A DNA stretch of 64,000 nucleotides from contig JALIGW010000002.1 in assembly GCA_023053685.1 (NCBI GenBank), forward strand, positions 244,083,177 to 244,147,176. Reading direction: 5' to 3'. Below the pieces are notes generated by a model, which worked only from the letters and a program-made list of their open reading frames with translations, did no database searches and was not told where the DNA came from. Positions 21,515 through 32,164 of this stretch are shown piece by piece. Both the position numbers and the translations under genes were made by a program. Position 1 is the stretch's first letter. Each line of letters starts with the position of its first letter. This DNA comes from Diadophis punctatus similis. Taxonomy: Eukaryota > Chordata > Lepidosauria > Squamata > Dipsadidae.

Positions 21515-21552
21515 TACGTTTCCCTTCTCATCCCAGAAGCTTCCCCAGTTGT
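21515..21552 (-). ncRNA. Hammerhead-like relic (minus), unit 2
   Basis: On the minus strand: CTGGGGA, GCTTCT/AGAAGG stem, GAAAC, GTA. The conserved A6 is G here, so it is probably inactive. It faces the plus-strand motif at 21885. Confidence 0.35.
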
Positions 21553-21727
21553 GACTGAGCGGTGGAGGATGGAAGGATGGAAATTCCTTGCAGTCCTTTG
21601 GTGCTGAATCAGGGTGCAAAGGGGTGTGGAGCCTCCCTGAGGCTGCTGAAAGGACCCTGTTGTAGACAGGAGGTTGGGGGGGTCCTTTCTACCCCCCTCT
21701 GTTGTGGGAGGGCTGCTCATTTTGGCC

Positions 21728-21738
21728 AAGATGGCCGC
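21728..21738 (+). promoter_or_regulatory. YY1-type element, unit 2
   Basis: AAGATGGCCGC, the canonical YY1 core. It is conserved at 51820-51830 and 62877-62887. A YY1 site often marks TATA-less promoter starts, but no exon is recognised after it. Confidence 0.5.
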
Positions 21739-21884
21739 TTTGGCCCCTCTTTCCATCCAGGGCTCCTCTCTGTCCAGAAGGTGGAGGTGGCTGTCCTCGA
21801 AAGAGCCAGCCATGTCATTTTAGATGCAGATGGACGTCTCCTCCTGATGGGTTTGTCCTCCCATTCCCCCCTCCCAGTCAGTCA

Positions 21885-21925
21885 GAACTGAAGAAGCTTC
21901 TTAGATGAGAAGGGAAACGTTTTCA
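21885..21925 (+). ncRNA. Hammerhead-ribozyme-like motif (plus), unit 2
   Basis: GAA, CTGAAGA, one A, a stem II of GCTTCT with AGAAGg (five pairs plus a G-G), GAAAC, GTT, TTC. All core elements of a minimal hammerhead are present: CUGANGA, GAAA, GUH, and a short stem I (GAA/TTC). Helix III would be only the self-complementary ACGU, as in minimal hammerheads that work as dimers. The extra base before stem II is a caveat. Confidence 0.45.
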
Positions 21926-22609
21926 AGGGGGAAAAATATCCAAGAAAGTCCAGTTTGCCTTCAGGGGAGAAAATTTGGGAATTGAAGCCAGAGTTTTGGG
22001 GCTCCTTCTGACTCAGTCTGGGGGGGAGGAAGCCCCCAGCAGTGGCCGATCTGGAGCCTTTTTTAGAAGTTAGCCAAGGGGGGGACGAAAGTGGCTGGAA
22101 GGCTGGGGTCCCCAGAAACCCCTCCCTGCACCCCCGTTTTTGCCTGCATTTGCTGCCCTGGTTAAATTCACAAGTTCCCGTCCGAGCAGCAGCTCCTGGA
22201 GAGATGAAACGTTCTTCCCCCCCCAAGAGCCCAGAGCGAAGGAGACCCCAGGAGACGCCCCCCCAGACCCCACACAGGAGAGACGCCCATTCAGCGCCAA
22301 GGACGCTGCGCTGGGCCTGTGGGAGAGACCCTCCCTCCAGAAGTTGCTTCCTGGTGCAGCAGCCCCAGGACCTCAGTTGAGGAATGGGAGACAAAGGTTC
22401 TCCCCTTGGGGAGCCAGCTGCTCCTGGGTTCAAATTCTGATGCCACCCTTTCTGCATGGGAGCCTGCTGTGGCCTGGCCGAGGTCCTGCTTTGAGGAAGG
22501 GTCCTGCAGAGCCAGTTCGGATGATCGGGAGGTGGGGATTCACTGCAGAGGGGAGTCGGGGTGACCTGAGAAGGGGACAACCCCCCCCCCCCGATTCTCA
22601 CAGAATTTC

Positions 22610-22911
22610 AGAATTGGGAGTGCCCAAAATGAAGGCAACAGTCGGTCCAGTAAAGAGAGAAGAGGGCAAAGAGGTAACAGGCAGCAGAGAGAAATCAGAG
22701 CTGCTGAACTCATTCTTTGCCCGAGTGCAATAAATATGTTTCTGAAAAAAGTACTCTTGTGATACATCAGCGAATCCACAGTGGAGAAAAACCGTATAAA
22801 TGTTCAGATTGTGAGAAATGTTCCACCCACCATTCACCATTTCGCAGGCACACCCACAATCACACAGGAAAGTGGCTTTCCAAGTGTGCAGAGCGCACAG
22901 ACTCTTATTGG
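22610..22911 (+). pseudogene. CR1 fragment fused to zinc-finger relic
   Basis: Left part (to about 22733) is the CR1-like frame KREEGKEVTGS...[10 protein letters not shown]. The right part carries [22 protein letters not shown]... and a finger with altered spacing. At about 22905 it is cut and joined to the unit 3 upstream module (actcttattggctacttt), marking a duplication breakpoint. Confidence 0.65.
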
Positions 22912-23530
22912 CTACTTTAAGGGGGCTTCTGGCATCTTCCTGCCCCCTATGAGCCCCTTGATCTGGACATTTGGTTCCCCAGAGGCTCCTGGTACCCGGA
23001 TGCTCCTCCAGTCTGATGGAGGCTCTTTCTCTTTATGGATTTAAGGCTCTTTGGGAAGGCGGTCCAGTCCTGGGATACACGGAAGGTCAACTGTGAGCCT
23101 CTTTGTCTGGACACCAGGTTCCCCAGAAGTGGATCCCACTGTAGCACAAGGGATGAGGTGCCCCTAACTGAGGGGTGGGGGGGATGGAGTTCCCCTCGGA
23201 GTTGCTCTTCCTCTGGGTCAGGATCCCCCCCCCTCTTCTCCAGCTCCAGAAACGCCAGGAGCCTTAAAATCAATCAGGGAGAATAGCTCAGGGTGGAAAT
23301 GGGGGGTCCTTGGTGGTCTCTGAGCTTCGGGGTTTCCCCAGAGACGTCTCATTACCCAAACTAGGTAACATCATCAGGGCAGCAACCAACCACCAACCTC
23401 AGGGAGCCCCAAGGACCCTTCACCTCTTTTGGGGGGCCTTTTTGGGCAAGTCTTTCATGGCATCTGCAGAGCTTCAGCTTCCAGTGGGATCACAGACAGA
23501 CAGACAAACACAATATCACAAAAATGGTTT
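22912..23530 (+). other. Unit 3 upstream module (short form)
   Basis: Right part of the module seen at 3380-4440; the left AT-rich half is missing. It includes the hammerhead-like minus-strand relic (23341-23380) and an impure CAGA tract near 23500. No gene. Confidence 0.6.
23341..23380 (-). ncRNA. Hammerhead-like relic, unit 3
   Basis: Same motif and same GAGAC core change as at 4250-4290. Confidence 0.35.
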
Positions 23531-23727
23531 CGGAGCACGTGGTCCTAGCTGAAAGCGGGAGGGGGGAGGAGAAGAGGCGGGGCCTCAAGGAGTAGGCGGA
23601 GCCTGAGAGGAAGCCGGAAGCTCCCCCCCCCTCTCGCATCCCAGTGGCTGGATCTCCGCTTTCCTTCGCCTGCTGAGAATCGGCGCTGAATCCTTCTGGA
23701 AAGACTTCTGGCTCCCACTCGGGGCAG
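23531..23727 (+). promoter_or_regulatory. Unit 3 promoter and exon 1 (type A)
   Basis: E-box CACGTG (23536-23541), GC box (aggcggggc near 23575), taggcgg, and CCGGAAG (23614-23620). Exon 1 ends CAG|GTAAGG after 23727. Layout as in unit 1. Confidence 0.6.
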
Positions 23728-24713
23728 GTAAGGCTGCTCTCCCTCCGCCCTCCAGGCCGCTCCTCCTGCCAGGAGATCTTCTCCCCGCCAGGAGGAAAGG
23801 AGCTGCGGATTCCGCTCCTCGGCTTGCAGGGTTTTCCTCTGAGAGATCCGGCTCTGGCGTTGCCTGCAGGGAGCGGATCCCTCCCTTCCCCCCATGGGGG
23901 CTGTAGAGCCAGTTCCGTCACAGCACGAGGTCTCTGAGGATGCGAATCCCGCAAGTGCATTTTAAAAAATTGTAAATTGTGCTTTAAAACATTTACTGAG
24001 ATTTGTAATGTGTTATTAAGACACTCTGACCTCTTTGCGACGGGGAGGGGAGGTTTTTGGGGAAAGAAAAGAAGTTTAATTGAATTGAGATCGTTTATTC
24101 TTAACCCACAAAAGAGATCCTCTTTCTTTGAGCTCTGTCTGAAAGGGGAAAAATGAAATCCTTTGTTTTTATGCTAATATTTTCTTTGCTTCTGCTTTAA
24201 AAAGATATGTAGAATTTCTAAACTTTGTATTTTCCTTGTTTTGCCCAGAAGAGGCTGTGATGTGGGAGCTCCTCCTTGGTGGGTGTTTTCCAAAGCACAA
24301 AGGAAGTTTTGAGGGGGGTCTTGTGAGGAGCTGCTGGAACAAGCTGATGGCCAGAAGGCTCACTTGAATAATTGTAAATAAATTTAGGAAAAGCCTAACT
24401 GGAATCTTTGTGGCCTTGCAGCCTCCAAAAAGAGCAGGAAAGAGCAGCCCTTTTAACACACGCTCTGCCCCATCTGATCTCTCTCATCTTCCACTGAGTT
24501 TTCCTTCGCACAACTATGCTTTGGTCCCTGTTGGACTTCATCCTGCTGGTTTCTTCCATTTTGTCTTATGAAGATATTTTTGAATTACGATTCAGTCTTC
24601 ATTATTTTGTATCCTCATCCAATAATTCTATTTTCTCTTCCCTCTTCCAGGTCATTTACAGATCATGTTCAATATCACTGTCTGCATCTGAGCCTTTTTC
24701 ATTTCTCTTTGCA

Positions 24714-24950
24714 GGAGGCCAGTGAGGATGTGGCCGTGAACTTCACAGAGGAGAAAGAGACATTCCTGGATTGGGATCCACCAACCTTTGGCCAGGACTC
24801 CTTTCCAGAGAATTTGGAAAATGTGGCTTGTATGGAGAAGCAGCTTCCTGCACAAAGGGACAATCGATTGATTAAGGAGAAACCAAATCAGTCAGCAGTG
24901 AGGGTCATACTTCGCTTTGACCCAGAGACCTCTTCATTGTAACTTTAAAG
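24714..24950 (+). other. KRAB-A-like exon, unit 3
   Basis: Nearly identical to unit 1, with the same acceptor, same donor (AAAG|GTGAGT) and the same TAA before the donor. It differs at GCC for GCT near the start and CGA for CAA at 24866. From 24867 onward no difference from unit 1 was found for about 3.17 kb. A candidate exon 2 is at 24249-24322. Confidence 0.65.
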
Positions 24951-25590
24951 GTGAGTAAACAAATCTTGGTTAAATTTTGGTTTGCAGAACCAGCATCCAT
25001 TTTTTTAAATCTTTATTTGACAAATGAGCAATGCAGAAAAATTGGGTTTTGCTCCCAAGACGCTATTTCAAGGTCAGCCGGCATCCCACTTCATACCAAA
25101 CTCTGCTTGGACATCTTGCCTGAACCTCTTTGGTTGTGGGGTGGGGGAATGGGAGGAGATCGGCCCTTTTCACACATGCTCTTCCCCATCTGATCTCTCT
25201 CACCTTCCTTTGAGTTTTCCTACTCACAACTATGCATTTTGGTCCCTGTTGGACTCCATCCTGCTGGTTTCCTCCGTTTTGGCTCATCAAAATCGTGGTT
25301 TGGAACATGAGCAGTTGTTTTTTATGGTTCCAATTTGGGTCGGTCCACACACAACCGCAGCAGACACAGAATATCACACACTCTGCTGGAGATAAGTTCC
25401 CTGAGGATGAGCTCTAGCCTGAGTCCGAAAGCTCGGAAGACAAAAACCTCTGATCCCGCTGACCGACCCAGATTGGATCCTGCAACTTCATCCTGGGACA
25501 CGTATATTTGCCTCCATTTCTGTTTTATCTTTATTTCACAAAACGGCAATGCAGTGAACGTTTTTGCCTTAATTATTTGTGTTTCCTATA

Positions 25591-25731
25591 GGCAGTCCTC
25601 GACTTACGACTAAAACTGGGCTGCAATCTCACTTGTTGAGCAAAGCGGTCATTACGTGAGACATCCCATGACCGCTTTGCTGAAGAACTGCAATTCTGTC
25701 CTCACTGTTGCGGTTGTTATTAGCAATGGCA
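25591..25731. repeat. Squamate dispersed repeat (gtcctcgacttacgac type)
   Basis: Same insertion as 6468-6608 and apparently identical to it. Confidence 0.65.
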
Positions 25732-25960
25732 CTTTGACTTAGATACATAGAGCTTTACAGCACTCTCTTTACAAATGTTTACAAATGTCAGCATCTTCCC
25801 TTCAACAACTCTGAGATTTTCTGTGTTTTCTGTGAAAGGAAATAATGTTCTCATCTTTTTTGTTCCACCAGCAGGGAAAAAACTGACCAAAGATTTACCT
25901 TCACGACAACTAACAAGTGGATAGTAGAAATTCAGCCCAAGGCAGCAGCCAAGGTAAAGC

Positions 25961-27178
25961 ATGAAGTGTGGGAAACTCTTGGATCCCCCACCAGACAGAA
26001 GCAGCCCTCCAAGAACGCCCAAAAGAACCCATGAATGCTCAGAGTGTGGGAAATCCTTTGCTCGCAGGTCCCTCCTTTTGACCCACAGGAAGGACCATGT
26101 GGGAAGTGGATCCAGTCAAGGTTTGGAGGGTGAGAAATGTTTTTCTGGGAAAAACTCCAAAGATCTCAGAAACCCCCCAACACTAAAACTCTATAAATGT
26201 GAAGAATGTGACTTATGCTTTAGTCAAAAGTCAAACCTTCTTAGACATCAGAAAATCCACACTGGAGAGAAACCTTATCAATGTTTGGAATGTGGGAAGT
26301 TTTTCTGTGAAAAAACCACTCTCAGAGACCACGAGAGAATTCACACAGGGGAGAAACCTTACAAGTGTTGGGAATGTGGGAAGAGCTTTTCTCAGAACTC
26401 AGGTCTTTCGTCCCATGAGAAGATTCATGCAGGAATAAAACCTTACAAATGCTTTGAGTGTGGAAAATGTTTCACCGAGAGTTCAGGTCTTCGGAGTCAT
26501 TGGAAAACACACACAGGGGAGAAAAACAAAAAGTGCCTCAAATGCGGGAAATGTTTTTCCCGGAAATCAACCCTGGTGCAACATCAAACAATTCACGCTG
26601 GAGAGAGACCCTATGAATGCCCAGAATGTGAGAAGCGATTTGTAAATTCTTCTGATCTTCGTAAACACCAGAAGAGGCACAAAGGAGAAAAATCCTATGA
26701 ATGTGAGAAGTGCGGGAAACGTTTCCTTACACGACAAGAGCTTCAGGTTCATCAGAGAATCCACACAGGGGAGAAGCCATTCCAATGTGGGGAGTGTGGG
26801 ATGTGCTTTCCCCGAAAACAAAACCTTGCAAGGCATCAGATGGTCCATACGGGAGAGAAGCCATACAGATGCGTAGAATGTGGAAAATCTTTTGCTTATA
26901 AGGCAGGACTTTGGAGGCATCGTAAATCCCACACAGGGGAGAAACCATATCAATGCATCGACTGTGGAAGATTTTATAGTACCTCATCAGCCCTTAAAAG
27001 TCATGAGAAAATTCACACAGGGGAAAAAAATTACAAATGTTTAGACTGTGGGAGAACATTTGCTCATTCATTTTCCCTTAGAAGTCACAGCCGAATCCAT
27101 ACAGGAGAGAAACCTCACAAATGCTCAGAGTGTGATAAATGTTTTTCCCATAAAGTTGGTCTTTTGAGGCATCAGTGA
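25961..27178 (+). CDS. ZF-C: C2H2 zinc-finger protein, truncated (405 aa)
   Basis: The translated product is the same as ZF-A at every residue, with twelve complete fingers and a thirteenth cut by TGA (27176-27178) in place of CGA. The exon follows a CAG at 25874, and the ATG is preceded by in-frame stops. Base-contact positions (-1, 2, 3, 6) for fingers 2-6 are QSNR, ETTD, QSGS, ESGS and RSTQ. Identity extends into the flanks and UTR, so the copy is very recent, has been converted, or reflects an assembly duplication. Whether both copies are expressed cannot be told from sequence. Confidence 0.88.
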   Translation: MKCGKLLDPPPDRSSPPRTPKRTHECSECGKSFARRSLLLTHRKDHVGSGSSQGLEGEKCFSGKNSKDLRNPPTLKLYKCEECDLCFSQKSNLLRHQKIHTGEKPYQCLECGKFFCEKTTLRDHERIHTGEKPYKCWECGKSFSQNSGLSSHEKIHAGIKPYKCFECGKCFTESSGLRSHWKTHTGEKNKKCLKCGKCFSRKSTLVQHQTIHAGERPYECPECEKRFVNSSDLRKHQKRHKGEKSYECEKCGKRFLTRQELQVHQRIHTGEKPFQCGECGMCFPRKQNLARHQMVHTGEKPYRCVECGKSFAYKAGLWRHRKSHTGEKPYQCIDCGRFYSTSSALKSHEKIHTGEKNYKCLDCGRTFAHSFSLRSHSRIHTGEKPHKCSECDKCFSHKVGLLRHQ

Positions 27179-27994
27179 ATCCACACTGGAGACAAACTGT
27201 AGAAATGTCTGGAGTGTGGGAAATGTTTTGCCCGTCCTTCAACACTTCGCAAGCACACCAGAAGTCACGCAGGAGAGAGGCCTCACAAGTGCACAGAGTG
27301 TGAGAAACCTTTTCATAGTAAATCAAAGCTCAAAAAGCACCAGAAAGTCCATAGCAGAGATAAATCTCTTCAGCTGTGAACAAAGTTGGGAGCCCTTTTT
27401 TTCAACACATCTTAATGTTTACCAGGAACTTCACACAGTGACAGAAGGGAAATCCTACAATTATTTTGTGGGAGTAAAATGTTTTTCCTACTGAAGCAAA
27501 AGAACCTCAGAGAGTACACAATGAGGCAAAAGGGTGTAAATGTTGGGAGAGTGAGATTATTTTGCTCTCAAAGCCGCATTATAAACTTACCAGAGTGATT
27601 ACACAAAAGAGTTATATGTGGGGAGTTGATATAATGCTTTTTAGAGTACAGGAAGTCCTTGACTTATGACAACTTGGAATGCATTTTTGGTCATAAGTTC
27701 CTTCAGTCGTAAGTCAAGGAACCAGGTATTTCCCTTAATTTTTACCAGAGTGTGTTGATCAATGAGCAGAAGTGAAAATTTAGAGAGGAGAAAATGGGGC
27801 GAAGGGTGGAATGAATCTGGTGGTTTCTTTAGTGATAAAGTTTTGATGTTGAATCTTCTGGCTGAGGATGAAGAGGGAAAGTTTTCTTTTTCCTATTATA
27901 TTTTTGGAATGAATTTTCTCCTTTTTTCATTGTCTTTTTCATATAGTTACAAATAAATATTTGTATTAACTTTCTTTCTGTGAATATAATCATT
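27179..27994 (+). other. ZF-C relic fingers and 3' UTR
   Basis: Same as 8056-8871: two relic fingers, then UTR with the fold-back (27655-27723). Confidence 0.7.
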
Positions 27995-28000
27995 AATAAA
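27995..28000 (+). terminator. Poly(A) signal, unit 3
   Basis: AATAAA in the same context as unit 1. Confidence 0.65.
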
Positions 28001-28035
28001 AATATCATTCAAAATAATCAAGAGGGCCTTTTTCA

Positions 28036-28800
28036 GAAGATGGACTGGGTGGCTCAAAACAGACAAGATGGCAGTTCAGATTGTGCCATACTGTGCAGCC
28101 AAAGTGGATATAGGAAGTGGCATTCAGACCTCCACTGGATCAGGAAATGGGCTGCGGGGAGCAGGAGGAGGAAGAAGGCCTTCAGGGAGTCCAGGGCCCA
28201 TGGTTCCCAGCAGCTACTAGAGGAGGGAGCCACACTTCTCAGAGGAGGGGCGGGAAACCCGTCGCAAGAGGCTACCGGAGGATGCCCCCTAGAGGAGAGA
28301 TGGGGAACTGTCCCAGAGGGATCCACCCTTGGTGGGGATGTGGAGGGGGGAGGAAAATGAGGGGAAGGGGAGGCGCTTCCTGAGGGACCTCCTCCATCTT
28401 CTTAGAGTGGAAAAAGGCAGGCAGACACTCAACTGGTCCAGCAGTCATCCTAAAGCTTTGGCAGGAACGTTGGATCTCAGTGAGGTCTCTTTGCCACCCC
28501 CAAAAAACGGCAATACGAAGAGACTCCCAGGAACTGTCTTGGCTGCAAGGAAAGTAATATCCATGCTCCTCTATCCCTCTTCCTTTTGGGGGAGATCTGG
28601 GGAGGGGGTCACAATAAGGATACCTACACCCATACTCCTGGGCTCTCCTAGCCCTTTGACCCCCACCTTCCCTGGATACCCCAAACTTTTCCTCTCTCCC
28701 CCAATCTTCAGCCCCACTAGCTTTCTTTGAATGGTTTTCGAGGCCTCTTTCCTGTCCCCCCCCAAATAGACCCCCTGTTTTCAGTCTTTTCAGTCTCTCC
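28036..28800 (+). other. Unit 3 downstream module (short form)
   Basis: Same start as unit 1 but already differing by several per cent. It is broken near 28795 (ttttcagtctctcccctcagagagg), where it joins sequence equal to the inside of the 1401-1823 repeat. This is a duplication breakpoint. Confidence 0.6.
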
Positions 28801-30060
28801 CCTCAGAGAGGAGCCCTAGAAGTCCTTGTAGCATAGAAAAGGTTTTATCCTCGAATCCTTTCAAAAAAATAGAAAAGCAGAACATAATTGTGGTAAAGAG
28901 AGAAAAAAGGTCCCTGGCATGTTGTTATTAAATAAAGCTTGTCATCTTTTTAATTTGAAATGTCAGAAATGGTGTAGCGTCTCCTGCTTGGGTGGAGGAT
29001 TGGACAATTAACCTATTAATTTAGATTGTATTTAAATTCCTTCATGGATAATCTTATTATTCTCTTACTGTGATACTTCATCATTATTCATATACCATGT
29101 TACATTAACTATTCTTCTTGCTTATTTCTGCCAATCTGGAGCCAATTACTGAATTTTCCATAGAGACATCACTTCAAATAGTTTTGTGGGATTCATTGGC
29201 TTCACTAAATGAGACCCACCTTAACTCATCCCTTTCCTCTAATCCTGGTTAATTCTCTCCTCCTCCTCCTCTGTCCTCCATGAAATGACATCTCCTCCCC
29301 ATCCCTACCCAAGATAATGTTTTCCTAGCTGTTTTACTTGGGAAGTGGTCTCTTCCCTCTTGTTCCCATAGAAATGTCCTTTGTGACATAGTGGCTGATG
29401 TGCTCAGGAGCTGGGATCTGCCCGACTCCTATTGGCTACTTCAGGGGGACTTCTGGAATCTTCCCGCCCCCTATGAGCCCCTTGATCCGGACACCTGGTT
29501 CCCCAGAAATGCCTGGTACCCGGATGCTCCTCCAGTCTGATGGAGGCTCTTTCTCTTTATGGATTTAAGGCTCTTTGGGAAGAAGATCCAGTCCTGGGAT
29601 ACACGGAAGGTCAACTGTGAGTCTCTTAGTCTGGACACCAGGTTCCCCAGAAGTGGATCCCACTGTAGCACAAGGGATGAGGTGCCCCTAATTAACTGGG
29701 AGGAGGGGGGAGATGGAGTTCCCCTCGGAGCTGCTCTTCCTCTGGGTCAGGATCCCCCCCCCTCTTCTCCAGCTCCAGAAACGCCAGGAGCCTTAAAATC
29801 AGTCAGGGAGAATAGCTCAGGGTGGAAATGGGGGGTCCTTGGTGGTCTCTGAGCTTCGGGGTTTCCCCAGAGACGTCTCATTACCCAAACTAGGTAACAT
29901 CATCAGGGCAGCAACCAACCACCAACCTCAGGGTCCTCCAACTCTTACAGGGACTTTTTGCGCAACTCTTTCAGGGCATCTGCAGAGCTTCAGCTTCCAG
30001 CACCCACACAGATACACACACACACACAGAAAGACACAATCAGAAAGACACACAAAGGGT
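28801..30060 (+). other. Unit 4 upstream module
   Basis: Begins within the 1401-type repeat, then follows the unit 1 upstream module base by base, with the pyrimidine tract near 29265 and the (CA)n-like tract near 30010. It holds the hammerhead-like relic at 29871-29910. No gene. Confidence 0.6.
29871..29910 (-). ncRNA. Hammerhead-like relic, unit 4
   Basis: Same motif and GAGAC change as at 4250-4290. Confidence 0.35.
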
Positions 30061-30280
30061 TTCGGAGCACATGGTCCTGGGAAGGCAGATTTGGGATCCA
30101 AAAGCGGAGAAGGAAGGAGAAGAGGCGGGGCCTCAAGGAGTAGGCGTAGCCTGAGAGTAAGCCGGAAGCTTCCCCCCCACCCCCTCTTGCGTTCCAGTGG
30201 TTGGGTCTCCGCTTTCCTTCGCCCTGCGAGGATCGTTGCTGGATACTTTTGGAAAGACTTCTGGGTCGCACTCGGGGCAG
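30061..30280 (+). promoter_or_regulatory. Unit 4 promoter and exon 1 (type A)
   Basis: GC box (aggcggggc near 30123) and CCGGAAG (30162-30168) are kept. The E-box is CACATG instead of CACGTG, and the second GC-box-like site is taggcgtagc. Donor CAG|GTAAGG follows 30280. Confidence 0.58.
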
Positions 30281-31267
30281 GTAAGGCTGCTCTCCCTCCG
30301 GCCTCCAGCCCGCCCCTCCTGCCAGGAGATCTTCTCCCCGTCAGGAGGAAAGGAGCTGCGGATTCCGCTCCTCGGCTTGCAGGGTTTTCCTGGGGAAATC
30401 CGGCTCTGGCGTTGCCTGCAAGCAGTGGATCCCGCCCTTCCCCCCACGGGGGCTGTAGAGCCAGTTCCGTCAGAGCACGAGGTCTCTGAGCATGCGAATC
30501 CCGCAAGTGCATTTGAAAAAATTGTAAATTGTGCTTTAAAATATTTACTGAGATTTCTAATGTGTTATTAACACACTCTGATCTCTTTGCAACGGGGAGG
30601 TTTTGGGGGGAAAGGAAAGAAGTTTAAATTAGTTGAACTGAGCTCGTTTTTTCTTAACCCACAAAAGAGATCCTCTTTCTTTGAGCTCTGTCTGAAAGGC
30701 GAAGAATGAAATCCTTTGTTTTTATGCTAATCTTTTCTTTGTTTCTGCTTTAAAAAGATACGTAGAATTTCTAAACTTTGTATTTTCCTTGTTTTGCCCA
30801 GAAGAGGCTGTGATGTGGGAGCTCCTCCTTGGTGGATGTTTTTCAAAGCACAAAGGAAGTTTTGAGGGGGGTCTTGTGAGGAGCTGCTGGAACAAGCTGA
30901 TGGCCAGAAGGCTCAATTGAATAATTGTAAATAAATTTATGAAAAGCCTAACTGGAATCTTTGTGGCCTTGCAGCCTCCAAAAAGAGCAGGAAAGAGCAG
31001 CCCTTTTCACACACGCTCTGCCCCATCTGATCTCTCTCATCTTCCACCGAGTTTTCCTTCACACAACTATGCTTTGGTCCCTGTTGGACTTCATCCTGCT
31101 GGTTTCTTCCATTTTGTCTTCTTAAGATATTTTTGAATTACGATTCAATCTTCATCATTTTGTATCCTCATCCAATAATTCTATTTTCTCCTGCCTCTTC
31201 CAGGTCATTTACAGATCATGTTCAATATCACTGTCTGCATCTGAGCCTTTTTCATTTCTCTTTGCAG

Positions 31268-31487
31268 GAGACCAGTGAGGATGTGGCTGTGAACTTCACA
31301 GAGGAGAAAGAGACGTTCCTGGATTGGGATCCACCAACCTTTGGCCAGGACTCCATTCCAGAGAATTTGGAAATCGTGGCCTGGATGGAGAAGCAGCTTC
31401 CTGCACAAAGGGCCAATCGATTAAGGAGAAACCAGATCGGTCAGCAGTGAGGGTCATACCTGGCCTTGACCCAGAGACCTCTTCATT
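31268..31487 (+). other. KRAB-A-like exon, unit 4
   Basis: Frame starts ETSEDVAVNFTEE and runs to SIPENLEIVAWME. A 4-base loss near 31423 shifts the end of the frame, which stops at TGA 31448-31450. The donor is duplicated: GTGAGTAAACAAA at 31488 and GTGAGTAAAC at 31502. Loss of EEW and MLE equivalents is as in unit 1. Confidence 0.6.
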
Positions 31488-31614
31488 GTGAGTAAACAAA
31501 GGTGAGTAAACAAATCTTGGTTAAATCTTGGTTTGGAGAACCAGCATCCATTTTTTAAAATCTTTATTTGACAAATGAGCAATGCAGAAAAATTGGGTTT
31601 TGCTCCCAAGGTGC

Positions 31615-31985
31615 TGGGTGAGGGCATAATGTAGTCCCATTGAGGATTATACGTTGAATGCGATTGGTCAGCCAGTTATGAATCCATCAGGTGGTGATGC
31701 TATCCCACATTTTGTTTATCTTGCCAAGAACTAGGTTGCGGTCTACTTTGTCACATGCCTTACTGAAGTGCACGTAGGCTATGTCCACAGAATTTTAGTC
31801 GCTTTGTTCAAAGAATGCAGTAAGGTTTTTAGCCATGGTCTGTTTTTGACAAACCCATGTTGACTTGTAATAAAAGCTTTGTTTTTTTCTAGGCTTTGGC
31901 AGATCCATTGCTTGATGATCTTTTCCAGGATCTTTGCAGGATCTGATGCCAGGCTGTCTTTAGCTTCCTGGACCTAATCCCCCCC
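31615..31985 (-). mobile_element. CR1 LINE reverse-transcriptase fragment
   Basis: Read on the minus strand it gives VDIAYVHFSKACDKVDRN, the conserved CR1 reverse-transcriptase block (FSKAFDKV in intact elements). It has no long open frame. The paralogous copy is at 57143-57385 in unit 7; units 1, 3 and 6 lack it. Confidence 0.75.
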
Positions 31986-32164
31986 CCCTTTTATACTTTC
32001 TTTGATAAATATACAAAAAGTGTCATGAGGATGCCCGGATCGAAAAGTCATGGTGGGATGGAGTTCATATGTGCAAAAGTGAGAAGAAGCAGGAAAAAGG
32101 GATAAGAATCAGAAATGGGTTGTTTACATTAGCCTGAACTCTTTTTCCTTCTCTTTTGCTTATG

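Larger units (their letters stand above)
20440..22600 (+). other. Unit 2 downstream module (long form)
   Basis: Long form of the downstream module, also present after units 6 and 7. It holds a (TG)n at 21222-21245, a CR1-tail-like ggggtggactagatgccc, a hammerhead-like motif on each strand, a YY1-type element, and a GC-rich stretch from 22130. That stretch has open frames in all three copies, but differing in length and frame. No gene is recognised. Confidence 0.6.

Noticed and set aside
22425..22445. B-box-like GGTTCAAATTC as a tRNA gene (also 52504 and 63562)
   Set aside because: No cloverleaf or A-box at the right distance was found; at most an old SINE trace.
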